Shown here piece by piece: positions 36,759-46,391 of a DNA stretch of 64,000 bases. Under the pieces are notes generated by a model. That model ran no database searches. It saw only the letters and a list, made by a program, of their open reading frames with translations, and was not told the DNA's origin. This DNA comes from Chloroflexota bacterium (lineage in GTDB: Bacteria > Chloroflexota > Dehalococcoidia > Lucifugimonadales > Lucifugimonadaceae): NCBI GenBank assembly GCA_002714425.1, contig PAXI01000002.1, positions 37,224-101,223 on the forward strand. The letters are read 5' to 3'. Made by a program: the position numbers and the translations under genes. The first letter of the stretch is position 1. Each line of letters opens with the position of its first letter.

Positions 36759-39530
36759 ATGGATGATAGAAATAATAAAGATAAACTTTTTCTTATTGTA
36801 GATGGCCATGCAATAATTTTTAGAGCTTGGTTTGCAACTAAACAAAGTTTGATTACTAGTTATGGTAAAAATACTACCGGCGCTAACGGCTTTTTTAGAA
36901 TGCTAATCAAAGTAATTAAGGAACAAAAACCTACAAATATAGCAGTTACATTTGATACAAAAGCTACTACTTTCAGAAAAGAAAAATTCCCCGATTATAA
37001 GGCCCATAGACAAGAAGTTGACCCTGAACTTCATGAACAAATCCCCATTGTAAAAGAAATATTAAGTTCAATGAACGTACCGGTGTTTGAATTTGACGGA
37101 TTTGAAGCAGATGACTTAATTGGAACATTATCCAAACATTCTTCAGATAAAGGTTACAACAACTTAATTCTTACAGGAGATGCAGATCAATTACAATTAG
37201 TTGATGAACATACAAATGTTTTAATGTATACAGGATTTGGTGAATCAAAAGTTTACAACGTAACTGAAGTCAAAAAAAGATACGATGGTTTAGGCCCAGA
37301 ATATATTGCAGAAATTAAGGCTTTAGAAGGAGATCCATCAGATAATATTCCAGGTGTTCCCGGTATAGGAAAAAAATCATCAAGAATCATTCTTAATAAC
37401 TTGGGACATTTTAATAATCTTTTTACTAAAATCAAGGATATTGAGAAAATATCAAATTTGAGAAGCGCAAAAAGAATTATGAATATTTTACAAGAAAATC
37501 AACAAGTAGCTAAGCAAGCCTTAGAACTAACAACAATAATAAGAGATGTGCCCATTGACTTTGATATTAAAGAAACAAAACTTGAAAAATCTATAAGCGA
37601 AAATACAAAAAATTGTTTGCAAAAATATGAATTAGGTTATGTAACACGCAGACTGCATGAGTTATTTAATATTGATTCATCAGATCGTTCAAAAAATAAA
37701 TTTCCCCCCTATGAAAACAAAAAATATACCACTATTACTGAAAAATATGAATTGATTGAGATGATTAAAAAAATCAATAAAATAAAATATTTTGCTTTTG
37801 ATACTGAAACATCAGGATTGAATCCTCTGTCATCAAATTTAGTAGGCATTTCAATATCATGTGAAATAAATACCGGATGGTATATTCCTATTGGACATAA
37901 TGAAGGTAAGCAACTTCAACTTGATGAAATAAATTCAGATTTAAATTCAATTTTTAATAATGAAAATATAAGTAAATATGCACATAATGCTAATTTTGAT
38001 ATTATGGTTCTCAACAACAACAGGATTGCAGTAAAAAACTTATCCTTAGACACAATGATAGCTGCTGCATTGTGCGGATATAAAACACTAGGATTAAAAC
38101 AATTATCATTTGAAATATTTAAGGAGATAATGCAAGACATCAAGGAGTTAATAGGTGTAGGGCAAAAGCAAATTACAATGGCAGAAGTTTCAATTATTGA
38201 TGCTAGCAATTACGCTATTTCAGATGCAGATTATACATTAAGATTAGCACTTTTTCTTAAGAACGAAATAGAAAAACATAATGCTCAAAATGTTAATGAA
38301 AATATTGAGCTACCTTTAATACCTGTAATTGTAGAAATGCAAAAAAATGGTTTTAAAATAGATGTTGAAGAATTACAAAAAATGTCAAAAGATTTAGAAA
38401 AAGAAATTGAAACACTTACAAATAATATAAAAACAATTATCGGGAACAATGAAATTAATTTATCGTCAAATCAACAGTTAGCTAAATTACTTATTGAAGA
38501 TTTAGGTGCTCCAAAAACAAGAAAAACTAAAACTGGTTGGTCTATGGATGCAAGTTCATTAGAAAAGTTACTATACACAAAAAACCTAGATGAAAAAATT
38601 TATAAAATTGTCGAAGGTATTCTAAGACTTAGAGTAATATCCAAAATTAAATCTACATATGTTGATTCAATACCACAATTAATTAATAAAAAAACAAGCA
38701 GGGTTCATACATATTTCAATCAAGTAGGTTCATCCACAGGTCGCTTATCAAGTAGCGACCCAAATGTTCAAAATATACCTGTTAGAACGGAATTAGGGAA
38801 AAAAGTAAGAAGTTCTTTCATAGTAGACAAATCAAACGGATGGCAACTTTTGTCTGCTGATTATTCACAAATCGAGCTTAGAGTGCTAGCTCATCTTTCA
38901 AGCGAACCCAATCTAGTTCAAGCTTTTAAGAATAATGAGGATATACATTCATCAACAGCTAAACTAATGTATAGTACAAATGAAATAACAGCTGAACAAC
39001 GTAGAGTGGCGAAAATTTTAAATTTTGGCGTAATCTATGGTTTGGGTCCTTTAGGAGTAGCTAGACAAACTGATCTTACAAGAGAACAAGGCCAAATGTT
39101 CATTGATATTTACTTTGGTAAGTATCCTGGTATAAAAAACTTCATAGAAAATATAAAAATTAGTTGTAAGAATCATGGATTTGTTGAAACAATCACAGGT
39201 AGAAGAAGATACCTTCCAGATATAAATTCAAATAACCCCAGAATTAGATCTTCAGCAGAAAGAGTGGCAGTAAACATGCCTATACAAGGAACTGCAGCAG
39301 ATATTATAAAAATAGCAATGATAAATATTCATAATGAAATTATCAAAAGTAAATTAAATTCCAAAATGCTCATTCAAGTTCACGATGAGCTTGTTTTTGA
39401 AGTTGCTCCTGGGGAACTTATGGAACTTCAAGCGTTAGTTTCTTCTCTTATGTCTAATGCTATAAATTTACAGGTTCCCTTAGAAATCGAAACAAAGACT
39501 GGATATACCTGGGGGGAAATGGATAAATAA
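36759..39530 (+). CDS. polA: DNA polymerase I
   Basis: Repair and Okazaki-fragment polymerase, 923 residues. The N-terminal 5'-3' exonuclease domain has the acidic clusters LTGDADQLQLV and GDPSDNIPGVPGIGKKSS. The middle 3'-5' proofreading domain keeps its metal residues (FDTETSG, YAHNANFDI, YAISDADYTLRL), so proofreading looks active, unlike in Thermus or Bacillus enzymes. The polymerase domain shows STGRLSSSDPNVQNIPVRT, LSADYSQIELRVLAHLS (motif A), RRVAKILNFGVIYG (motif B) and QVHDELVFEV (motif C). Confidence 0.97.
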   Translation: MDDRNNKDKLFLIVDGHAIIFRAWFATKQSLITSYGKNTTGANGFFRMLIKVIKEQKPTNIAVTFDTKATTFRKEKFPDYKAHRQEVDPELHEQIPIVKEILSSMNVPVFEFDGFEADDLIGTLSKHSSDKGYNNLILTGDADQLQLVDEHTNVLMYTGFGESKVYNVTEVKKRYDGLGPEYIAEIKALEGDPSDNIPGVPGIGKKSSRIILNNLGHFNNLFTKIKDIEKISNLRSAKRIMNILQENQQVAKQALELTTIIRDVPIDFDIKETKLEKSISENTKNCLQKYELGYVTRRLHELFNIDSSDRSKNKFPPYENKKYTTITEKYELIEMIKKINKIKYFAFDTETSGLNPLSSNLVGISISCEINTGWYIPIGHNEGKQLQLDEINSDLNSIFNNENISKYAHNANFDIMVLNNNRIAVKNLSLDTMIAAALCGYKTLGLKQLSFEIFKEIMQDIKELIGVGQKQITMAEVSIIDASNYAISDADYTLRLALFLKNEIEKHNAQNVNENIELPLIPVIVEMQKNGFKIDVEELQKMSKDLEKEIETLTNNIKTIIGNNEINLSSNQQLAKLLIEDLGAPKTRKTKTGWSMDASSLEKLLYTKNLDEKIYKIVEGILRLRVISKIKSTYVDSIPQLINKKTSRVHTYFNQVGSSTGRLSSSDPNVQNIPVRTELGKKVRSSFIVDKSNGWQLLSADYSQIELRVLAHLSSEPNLVQAFKNNEDIHSSTAKLMYSTNEITAEQRRVAKILNFGVIYGLGPLGVARQTDLTREQGQMFIDIYFGKYPGIKNFIENIKISCKNHGFVETITGRRRYLPDINSNNPRIRSSAERVAVNMPIQGTAADIIKIAMINIHNEIIKSKLNSKMLIQVHDELVFEVAPGELMELQALVSSLMSNAINLQVPLEIETKTGYTWGEMDK

Positions 39531-39548
39531 TAAGTTATTTTTATCCAC

Positions 39549-39578
39549 TTGACTTTACGTATTTAATAAAATTATGAT
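39549..39578 (+). promoter_or_regulatory. Promoter for tRNA-Ser and probably sucCD
   Basis: TTGACT (39549-39554) and TATGAT (39573-39578) are five of six matches each to the sigma70 consensus with an 18-base spacer. The predicted start near 39585 gives a leader of about 60 bases before the tRNA. It begins 18 bases after the polA stop. Confidence 0.65.
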
Positions 39579-39645
39579 TTTTACTCAATATAACAAATTT
39601 TTCTATTACGTAAATTTAGAAATAGAAATAAAATATATAATTTTA

Positions 39646-39735
39646 GGAGGGGTGGCAGAGTGGTTGAATGCGCTTGTCTTGAAAACAAGTATGCCTGCAA
39701 AGGCATCGCAGGTTCGAATCCTGTCCCCTCCGCCA
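39646..39735 (+). tRNA. tRNA-Ser (anticodon TGA)
   Basis: A 90-base tRNA. The acceptor stem GGAGGGG (39646-39652) pairs with CCCCTCC (39725-39731), then discriminator G and an encoded CCA (39733-39735). The anticodon stem CTTGT/ACAAG encloses CTTGAAA, giving anticodon TGA. A long variable arm (ATGCCTGCAAAGGCAT) is typical of tRNA-Ser, and the T arm has GGTTCGAATCC. No terminator is visible before sucC, 26 bases downstream. Confidence 0.97.
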
Positions 39736-39761
39736 TTATTAAAAATTTTAAGGTAAGCATT

Positions 39762-40934
39762 TTGAATATCCATGAATATCAAGCAAAAGAACTTTTTGAA
39801 AAATACAACATAAACACACCAAGAGGTTATGTTACAGACAACGCAGAAGAGGTTGAGAGCATAATCAATAAACTTAATGGTAAAGCAGTAGTTAAAGCTC
39901 AAGTTCATGCAGGAGGGAGAGGGAAAGTCGGAGGAGTGAAATTAGTAAATACATCCGATGAAGGTAAAATAATTGCAAAAAATTTATTAGGAAGTAATCT
40001 TGTTACTCATCAAACAAATAAATCTGGAGTTCCAATAGAAAAATTACTTATAGCTGAAACTTTGGATATAAAAAAAGAACTTTATGTTTCTATATTAATT
40101 GATGGGGACTTAGCAGCACCAGTATTTATTGCAAGTACAGAAGGAGGAATGGATATTGAAGAAGTTGCGGAAACTCGACCTGAAAAAATATTTCGAATTA
40201 AATGTGATCCATTAATTGGATTAACACCGTATCTAGCAAGAGATCTATCATATAAATTGAATATCCCTGAAAGTTCAATTAAACAAAGCACTAATTTATT
40301 TATAAATCTATATAAATTATTCATAGAAAATGATTGCAGCCTAGTTGAAATAAACCCATTAATAATTACTAATAAAGAAGAAATTATTGCCTTAGATGCA
40401 AAAATTAATATTGAAGACGACTCTCTATTTCGTCATAAAGATTTAGAGAAATTATACGATCCTAATCAGTTAGACCCATTGGAAGAAAGAGCTATAAGCT
40501 CAAATCTAGCATATGTGAAATTAGATGGAGGGGAGGTAGGCTGTATGGTCAATGGGGCTGGTTTAGCCATGGCTACTATGGATATAACAAAAAAAGCTGG
40601 TGCTAACCCTGCGAACTTTTTAGATATTGGTGGTTCAGCAGATCAAAATGGAATTGAAGAAGCATTTAAGATAATTACTGATGACAATGAGGTAAAAATT
40701 ATTTTAGTGAATCTTTTTGCAGGAATAGCTAGATCTGACGTAGTCGCAAAAGGAATTGTTAATGCCGCTAAAGAGACAAAGTCTAGTCTGCCAATTGTTG
40801 TTACAATGAGAGGCACAAACGCCGATGAAGGTTTAGAACTACTAAAAAATTCAAATCTCAATATTACTACAGCATCTGACCTATTTGAAGCTGCAAAAAT
40901 CTTAACAAAAATACTACCAACTTTAGGAGATTAA
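39762..40934 (+). CDS. sucC: Succinyl-CoA synthetase (ADP-forming) beta subunit
   Basis: The TCA-cycle enzyme making succinate plus ATP/GTP from succinyl-CoA. The true start is TTG at 39762 (MNIHEYQAKELFEKYNI), preceded by AAGG at 39750-39753; a longer open frame upstream runs through the tRNA and is not coding. ATP-grasp residues are in AVVKAQVHAGGRGKVGGVKL, followed by LVEINPLI, CMVNGAGLAMATMD and FLDIGGSADQNG. At 390 residues it matches the usual 388. sucD begins 3 bases after the stop. Confidence 0.95.
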   Translation: MNIHEYQAKELFEKYNINTPRGYVTDNAEEVESIINKLNGKAVVKAQVHAGGRGKVGGVKLVNTSDEGKIIAKNLLGSNLVTHQTNKSGVPIEKLLIAETLDIKKELYVSILIDGDLAAPVFIASTEGGMDIEEVAETRPEKIFRIKCDPLIGLTPYLARDLSYKLNIPESSIKQSTNLFINLYKLFIENDCSLVEINPLIITNKEEIIALDAKINIEDDSLFRHKDLEKLYDPNQLDPLEERAISSNLAYVKLDGGEVGCMVNGAGLAMATMDITKKAGANPANFLDIGGSADQNGIEEAFKIITDDNEVKIILVNLFAGIARSDVVAKGIVNAAKETKSSLPIVVTMRGTNADEGLELLKNSNLNITTASDLFEAAKILTKILPTLGD

Positions 40935-40937
40935 TTT

Positions 40938-41810
40938 ATGTCAATTTTAGTCGATGAAAATACCAAATTATTAATTCAAGGCCTAGGGAGAGATGGCAGT
41001 TTTCAAGCTTCAAAAACTCTAGAATATGGGACAAATGTAGTTGCAGCTGTGCATCCTGGTAAAGAAGGAACTAAATTTGAAAATAAAGTTCCGTATTTTT
41101 CATCAGTAGAAAAAGCAGTCCAAAAAACTGAAGCTAATACAGGTGTAATATTCGTTCCTGCGCCATTTGCTATGGATGCAATAATTGAACAAGTTGATGC
41201 AGGTATAAACTTAATTGTATGTATAACTGAGGGTGTTCCAGTTTTAGATATGATAAAAATCATGTCTTATATAGAGAATAAGTCGGTAAGATTAATCGGT
41301 TCTAATTGTCCAGGCCTACTTACTCCTTCTACCAAAACTAAAGTAGGAATAATTCCTGGCAACATAGTAAGGCCTGGAAATATTGGAGTAGTTTCAAGAT
41401 CTGGGACGCTAACATATGAAGCCATTGCTCAACTCGTGCAAAATGGCTTTGGGCAATCTACATGTGTTGGCATAGGTGGAGATCCTGTTCACGGTACGAC
41501 TTTTACAGATGTTCTTCAGATGTTTGAATCAGATAAAGAAACAGAAGCAATAGTACTTATAGGAGAGATAGGTGGTACTAGAGAGCAACTTGCTGCTGAA
41601 TATATAAAAAAACATGTTACAAAGCCAGTTGTGTCATATATTGCCGGACAAACCGCTCCTCCTGGAAAGAGAATGGGTCATGCTGGAGCGATTATTACAG
41701 GAAAAGCAGCTCTAGCCTCTGAAAAAAATACTGCATTATCGAATGCTGGTGTTCATGTTGTTGAATCTCCATCAGACATAGGCTTGCGAATGAAGGAAGT
41801 TATGAGATAA
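40938..41810 (+). CDS. sucD: Succinyl-CoA synthetase alpha subunit
   Basis: The CoA-binding and phospho-histidine subunit paired with Suc[22 protein letters not shown] starts the Rossmann CoA-binding domain, [14 protein letters not shown] and [18 protein letters not shown] follow, and [13 protein letters not shown] holds the histidine that is phosphorylated. At 290 residues it is normal. It lies 3 bases after sucC in the same transcript. Confidence 0.96.
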   Translation: MSILVDENTKLLIQGLGRDGSFQASKTLEYGTNVVAAVHPGKEGTKFENKVPYFSSVEKAVQKTEANTGVIFVPAPFAMDAIIEQVDAGINLIVCITEGVPVLDMIKIMSYIENKSVRLIGSNCPGLLTPSTKTKVGIIPGNIVRPGNIGVVSRSGTLTYEAIAQLVQNGFGQSTCVGIGGDPVHGTTFTDVLQMFESDKETEAIVLIGEIGGTREQLAAEYIKKHVTKPVVSYIAGQTAPPGKRMGHAGAIITGKAALASEKNTALSNAGVHVVESPSDIGLRMKEVMR

Positions 41811-41818
41811 GTTTTTGT

Positions 41819-42649
41819 ATGCAAATTATAAAAACATTTGTACATACAGGCGATGTAGCAATCGACGTAAAACAGTATTTGTTAGATAGCAAATGTATTA
41901 ATTTAGTTTTTGTTCATGGATATAGTTCTAGTAAAAATACATGGGATAGAGTCACGAATGAATTATCAAATTTTTATAATATCACTACAATAGATTTAAG
42001 AGGTATGGGAAGATCAGGTAGATTTTCAGATAAATTTACTTATGATGTTTGGATTAATGACTTAATAATAGTTTTAGAAAAATTATTTGAACAAAAAATC
42101 ATACTTGTTGGACATTCATTGGGTGGTTGGATTGCAACTAATATCGCGTCTAAAAGATCAGATTTGGTAAGTAAGTTAATATTAGTTGATCCATATACTT
42201 CTGCACCTGATGAGGTGAGAAATAAAATTAGAAGAATCCCTGCAACAGATATAGAATTTAGAAAAAAACGTAGTAAAAAAATTATGAACGCTAGGACTCC
42301 AAAGGATTTAATTTCAGAAACAAAAAAAATATATCCAAACGCATCAAAGCATAGTATAAAAATTTTGAGCAGAATGTGGTTTGATTTAGATCATATTCTT
42401 GAAAAAAATAGAATTAGAGAAAATATAAATATAGATAAATTTATTCAAATATATAAGAAGATAAATTGTGAGATATTATTCATTTTAGGATCACCACGCT
42501 TGGGAGGTATTGTGACGAAGGAAGAAAAAAAATACATAAAAAATTTATTACCTGATTCTAAATTCCTTGAACTAAAAAACTCAGGTCATACTCCTCACAT
42601 TGAAGATCATAAAAAATTTATTGATAAAATTAAGAAAGAAATCAAGTAA
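41819..42649 (+). CDS. Alpha/beta hydrolase
   Basis: A 276-residue soluble hydrolase with an intact catalytic set: FVHGYSSSKNTW (oxyanion HG), LVGHSLGGW (nucleophile Ser in GxSxG), and a C-terminal histidine in LKNSGHTPHIED. DLRGMGRSG is typical of the haloperoxidase/epoxide-hydrolase-like branch. The substrate is unknown. It starts 8 bases after sucD, so it may be carried on the sucCD transcript, and it ends 6 bases before convergent pgpA. Confidence 0.8.
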   Translation: MQIIKTFVHTGDVAIDVKQYLLDSKCINLVFVHGYSSSKNTWDRVTNELSNFYNITTIDLRGMGRSGRFSDKFTYDVWINDLIIVLEKLFEQKIILVGHSLGGWIATNIASKRSDLVSKLILVDPYTSAPDEVRNKIRRIPATDIEFRKKRSKKIMNARTPKDLISETKKIYPNASKHSIKILSRMWFDLDHILEKNRIRENINIDKFIQIYKKINCEILFILGSPRLGGIVTKEEKKYIKNLLPDSKFLELKNSGHTPHIEDHKKFIDKIKKEIK

Positions 42650-42655
42650 GTAATT

Positions 42656-43123
42656 TTACTTTACAAATACATTAATCAAATTTAGAATAATACAACCAAA
42701 TATCCCTGCAACAATATCATCCATCATTATTCCTAAACCTCCTGGAATTCTTTCAATTTTTTTTATCCCAAAAGGCTTAAATATATCAAGATATCTAAAA
42801 ACTAAAAACCCTACTAGAAACCAAGCAAAACTATTGGGTAAAAAAAGTAAAGTAATCCACATTCCTACCCACTCATCAATAACAACTTTACTAGGATCCT
42901 TATCATTATCCGTAGCAGTAAAATCAGATGACCAAATTCCAACAATAATAAATACAATAATAACTAGTAAAAAATATAACTCATTTAATAATGTATTACT
43001 AAGAAAAAAAAATATTATGGCTGAAATAAAAGATGCAAAAGTTGCTGGTCCTTTTAAGGGCCATAATCCAGTATAAAAACCTGTTGCAAATATAAAGGCA
43101 AATTTATTACTTACTCCAGCCAA
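42656..43123 (-). CDS. pgpA: Phosphatidylglycerophosphatase A
   Basis: A membrane phosphatase turning phosphatidylglycerophosphate into phosphatidylglycerol. The 155 residues carry FATGFYTGLWPLKGPATFAS, VVIDEWVGMW (catalytic acid pair) and GGLGIMMDDIVAGIFG, with four hydrophobic segments. The likely start is TTG at 43123, overlapping the upstream gene by 13 bases; the Shine-Dalgarno is not clear. It is the last gene of the Rrf2-led minus-strand run. plsY, another phospholipid gene, lies at 51.8 kb. Confidence 0.9.
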   Translation of the reverse strand: MAGVSNKFAFIFATGFYTGLWPLKGPATFASFISAIIFFFLSNTLLNELYFLLVIIVFIIVGIWSSDFTATDNDKDPSKVVIDEWVGMWITLLFLPNSFAWFLVGFLVFRYLDIFKPFGIKKIERIPGGLGIMMDDIVAGIFGCIILNLINVFVK

Positions 43124-43887
43124 TGTTTAGCCCAATCTAAACTTGTTTTTGTATTTGATGAGGGTTTATATTCACATCCAACCCAACCTTCATAGCCAAT
43201 TTCATCTAGAAAGTTTAGCAGGAAATTATAATTTATTTCACCTGTACCCGGTTCATTTCTGCCAGGATTATCAGCCAATTGAATATGCTTTATATAGCCT
43301 AAATTTTGTTTTACATTATGGGCTAAATTACCTTCCATAATTTGCATATGATAAAAATCATATTGTAAAGCTAAGTTTTTATGATTTATATGATTTATTA
43401 AATCAATAGCTTGATTTGTTCTATTAATAAAATACCCTGGCTGATCCTTAGTGTTTATAGGTTCAATGAGGGCATAAATTTTTTCTTTTGATAATTCTTC
43501 AGCTGCAAAAAGCAAATTATCCATAAGAGTTTCATATGCCTCTTTTGAATCTAAATCTCCCAATACACCTATTCCGACATTCACTCCTATGCATTCAAGT
43601 TCTTGAGCATAATTCTTTGACTGAATAAGTCTTTTTTTATAAATTTCAGTTTTATCAGATCTCAAGATTAAGTTTGACAATCCTGTATCATTATCGATTA
43701 TATTTGTGTTAATGATTATTTGTTTTAGGTTATTAGTATTCAATTTTTGTTTAATTTGTTGGATCTTAAACTCATAAGGGCTTTGAATTTCTACACCTTT
43801 AAAACCCAGTTTAGCAGCTTCATCATATCTATCTAAAACATCGTACTCATTAAACATCCATTGTAAATTTGCTTCTAATTTAGGCAA
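43111..43887 (-). CDS. hyi: Hydroxypyruvate isomerase-like TIM-barrel protein
   Basis: A 258-residue xylose-isomerase-like barrel. ANLQWMFNEYDVLDRYDEAAKLGFKGVEIQSPYE, LIEPINTKDQPGYFIN, QYDFYHMQIMEG and IKHIQLADNPGRNEPGTGEINY match hydroxypyruvate isomerase, which interconverts hydroxypyruvate and tartronate semialdehyde; the Glu and His residues in these strands bind metal. The TTG start at 43887 directly follows the amidase stop and has AAAGGA upstream. Relatives with other sugar-epimerase activities exist, so the reaction is likely but not certain. Confidence 0.85.
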   Translation of the reverse strand: MPKLEANLQWMFNEYDVLDRYDEAAKLGFKGVEIQSPYEFKIQQIKQKLNTNNLKQIIINTNIIDNDTGLSNLILRSDKTEIYKKRLIQSKNYAQELECIGVNVGIGVLGDLDSKEAYETLMDNLLFAAEELSKEKIYALIEPINTKDQPGYFINRTNQAIDLINHINHKNLALQYDFYHMQIMEGNLAHNVKQNLGYIKHIQLADNPGRNEPGTGEINYNFLLNFLDEIGYEGWVGCEYKPSSNTKTSLDWAKHWLE

Positions 43888-45306
43888 CTAATCGTCCTTT
43901 TCTATTAAAAAATCCGGTTTAACTTTATAAAACTCCGTGAGATTTTCATACGCCTGGGCTAGTTCTAAAACTGAAAAATCTTTTTTTGGCTTTCCAATAA
44001 TTTGTATACCTATAGGAAGCCCAGAGTTAGTAAACCCAGATGGCATAGAAATACAAGGCAATCCTGTTACTGATATAGTATAGCAGGGCCACATCCAATC
44101 TAAATAAGTATTGAGCTTTACACCATTTACTTCGTCTGGATACTCTTTTTCCACTGAAAATGGAGGAACAGAAGTTACAGGCATAATTAGATAATCGTAC
44201 TTTTCAAAAAATGAAATTACGCTTTTCCATAATTTTGTTTTTAGATATTCTGCTTTTGCCATATCATAGGCAGACAATTTTTTACCTTGATTATAATTCC
44301 ATATAATAGTATCTTTTACTTTATCATTATTTTTTTCTATATGATTTTTATGCTTTAGAGTATAACTATAAGCTCTATATGCTTGAAAAATCTGATCCGA
44401 GTCTGATAAATCAGGTTCATCGTCAATAATTTCACATCCAATTTTTTCGAAAATAGTTTTTTGATTAATAAAATTATCGTAGATTTCTGGTTCAATTGGC
44501 CTGCTATTAAGATTTTTTGCCCATGCAATTTTTGTACCATTAAAATTTCTATGTAATGAATTTTCAAGACTAATAGTTGAATCATGAAAAGAACTAGGAG
44601 AAAATTTTTCATATCCTGACATAGCAACTAATTGTAATAAAATATCTTCAACTTGCCTTCCCATAGGTCCACCTGTTGACAACGTTGTCCAGCCTAGTTC
44701 ATCATAAGCTGGGACCCTTCCTAAAGAAGGCCTAAAACCAACAATATTAGACCAGGCTGCTGGGTTTCTTAACGAGCCTCCAAGATCAGATCCAGTAGCA
44801 AGAGGAGCCATTCCACATGCCAAAGCTACTGCTGATCCTCCTGAACTTCCTCCACATGTTTTATCCAATGAGTATGGATTTTTAGTTGAACCAAATACTT
44901 CATTAAAAGTTTGAGAACCTGCACCAAACTCAGGAGTATTAGATTTACCTATGATAATGGCGCCAGATTCTTTAATATTTTTTACAATTAGTGAATCATT
45001 GGTCGGTATATTTTCTGAATATATTCTAGATCCAAAAGTAGTTTTTATACCTGATGTTTCTTCTAAATCTTTAACAGCAACTGGCAAGCCAGCTAATATA
45101 CCGTTTTGTTTTTCAGGTTTATTATCAAAATCTTTTGCTTGGTCTAGTGCCAAATCATATGTTAATGTAACCATAGCATTAACATAAGGATTATATTTTT
45201 CAATCTGATCTATATGAACCTTTATCAGTTCTTCGCATGAAATTTGTTTTGATGACAATAATTTTTTTTGATTTTTCACAGATAAAAAATTAATCTCTTG
45301 ACTCAT
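43888..45306 (-). CDS. Amidase (amidase-signature family)
   Basis: A 472-residue serine amidase with the Ser-cisSer-Lys triad: Lys79 (PVAVKDLEE), Ser154/155 (CGGSSGGSA) and Ser178 (GSDLGGSLRNP). The spacing equals that of GatA, but no gatB or gatC is nearby and the C-terminus (MPSGFTNSGLPIGIQIIG) is the general amidase form. It is probably a catabolic or detoxifying amidase rather than the tRNA amidotransferase. It abuts cysM upstream and hyi downstream without gaps. Confidence 0.85.
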   Translation of the reverse strand: MSQEINFLSVKNQKKLLSSKQISCEELIKVHIDQIEKYNPYVNAMVTLTYDLALDQAKDFDNKPEKQNGILAGLPVAVKDLEETSGIKTTFGSRIYSENIPTNDSLIVKNIKESGAIIIGKSNTPEFGAGSQTFNEVFGSTKNPYSLDKTCGGSSGGSAVALACGMAPLATGSDLGGSLRNPAAWSNIVGFRPSLGRVPAYDELGWTTLSTGGPMGRQVEDILLQLVAMSGYEKFSPSSFHDSTISLENSLHRNFNGTKIAWAKNLNSRPIEPEIYDNFINQKTIFEKIGCEIIDDEPDLSDSDQIFQAYRAYSYTLKHKNHIEKNNDKVKDTIIWNYNQGKKLSAYDMAKAEYLKTKLWKSVISFFEKYDYLIMPVTSVPPFSVEKEYPDEVNGVKLNTYLDWMWPCYTISVTGLPCISMPSGFTNSGLPIGIQIIGKPKKDFSVLELAQAYENLTEFYKVKPDFLIEKDD

Positions 45307-46266
45307 TTACCACCATGTCTTTCCTTCTATTTCTTTTTGATCATACTTAAAATTTTCAGAATATATTCCTGTAGATAAATATTTCCAGCCACCATCACAA
45401 AAAATTGTTACAATCTTTCCCGTTTTCCCCTCTTTTGACATTTTTTGTGCCATTTTTCTAGCAGTAGCAAAAGTAGCCCCAGAAGATACTCCAACAAAAA
45501 TACCCATCTCAACAAGTAATTTTCTTGTCCAATAAAAAGCTTCCTCCCCTTCAATTAATACCCTACCATCAAGTTTTTCTAAATCAATTATAGGTGGAAT
45601 AAAGCCATGTTCAATCGCTCTTAGGCCTTGAACTTTTTCATCAGGATGAGGAGCAGTAGCAATAATTTTAATATTTGAATTATATTCCTTAAGAAACTTT
45701 CCAGCACCCATAAGGGTTCCACCTGTACCTAAACCAGCAACAAATACATCTGTATCAGGTAAATCCTTAATTATCTCCGGACCAGTAGTTTCATAGTGAG
45801 CCTTTGGGTTGGCTTCATTGCCATATTGATAAGGCATATAGTAATTTGGATTATCGTTACTTATTTGTTTTGCTAAATTTATCGACTCATTAGTTCCTTT
45901 ACCAGCGTCAGAAAATATAACCTCAGCTCCAAAAGCCTTTAATATATCTATTCTTTCAGGTGGAACATCTGCTGGCATAACTACTTTTATTTTGTACCCT
46001 CTAGTACTACCAAGCATTGCTAAACCAATACCAGTATTTCCTGACGTAGGTTCAAGAATAGTGCTACCTTCAGAAATCTTCCCCTCTCTTTCAGCGTTTA
46101 GAATAAGGTATTTTGCTACTCTATCTTTTACTGATCCAGTTGGATTGGCAGATTCAAGTTTACCAAATATTTGAATTTTAGGGTCAGGACTTAACTGACT
46201 AACATCAATTAAGGGAGTGTTACCTATGGAAGTGATTATGTTTGAACTAATTTTTTTTGCAGCCAT
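45307..46266 (-). CDS. cysM: Cysteine synthase of the CysM (O-phosphoserine sulfhydrylase) type
   Basis: A PLP enzyme making cysteine. PLP lysine is Lys47 (NPTGSVKDR), with TSGNTGIGL and the phosphate loop GTGGTLMG. Compared from memory with Mycobacterium CysM, it shares YQYGNEAN..HY..TGPE, an arginine (Arg216, QGLRAIEHGFIP) where ordinary CysK has glycine in QGIGAGF, and the ending GWKYLSTGIY...EGKTWW. In mycobacteria that arginine selects O-phosphoserine, and the C-terminal tail closes the site for the thiocarboxylated carrier CysO. The upstream gene is an E1-like enzyme of the sort that activates such carriers. At 319 residues it is full length. Confidence 0.85.
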   Translation of the reverse strand: MAAKKISSNIITSIGNTPLIDVSQLSPDPKIQIFGKLESANPTGSVKDRVAKYLILNAEREGKISEGSTILEPTSGNTGIGLAMLGSTRGYKIKVVMPADVPPERIDILKAFGAEVIFSDAGKGTNESINLAKQISNDNPNYYMPYQYGNEANPKAHYETTGPEIIKDLPDTDVFVAGLGTGGTLMGAGKFLKEYNSNIKIIATAPHPDEKVQGLRAIEHGFIPPIIDLEKLDGRVLIEGEEAFYWTRKLLVEMGIFVGVSSGATFATARKMAQKMSKEGKTGKIVTIFCDGGWKYLSTGIYSENFKYDQKEIEGKTWW

Positions 46267-46277
46267 TAAAATCTTTT

Positions 46278-46391
46278 CTAATTTACAATACGAAAGAAAA
46301 TCTCATAATCGATCAATTCTTTGACATCAGGATCATCACCAAATAATTTACAGTTTTCATCCTTTTTTATATTTATTTCCCTAAACTCCAT
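46278..46391 (-). pseudogene. Decayed tandem copy of the 3' end of the E1-like gene
   Basis: The minus strand between the E1-like gene and cysM encodes a 37-residue remnant, from ATG (46391) to TAG (46278-46280). It begins MEFREINIKKDENCKLFGDD and ends VKELIDYEIFFRIVN. It repeats the end of the neighbouring E1 protein, but CKLCG has become CKLFG and EIFCG has become EIFFR. Two of the cysteines are therefore lost, one of them a zinc-ligand position. It has no adenylation domain and is most simply a duplication remnant. Confidence 0.8.

Noticed and set aside
39574..39908. Open frames running through the tRNA-Ser gene on both strands, and the long upstream extension of sucC
   Set aside because: They translate the tRNA itself and its flanks. 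The sucC protein has a family-like start at 39762 with a ribosome site.
42650..42672. AAGTAA/TTACTT hairpin between the convergent hydrolase and pgpA genes as a terminator
   Set aside because: It is only six A/T-rich pairs and overlaps both gene ends.
43888..45306. Amidase as GatA of the Glu/Asp-tRNA amidotransferase
   Set aside because: The catalytic spacing matches GatA, but gatB and gatC are not adjacent and the same triad is shared by all amidase-signature enzymes. Left as general amidase.
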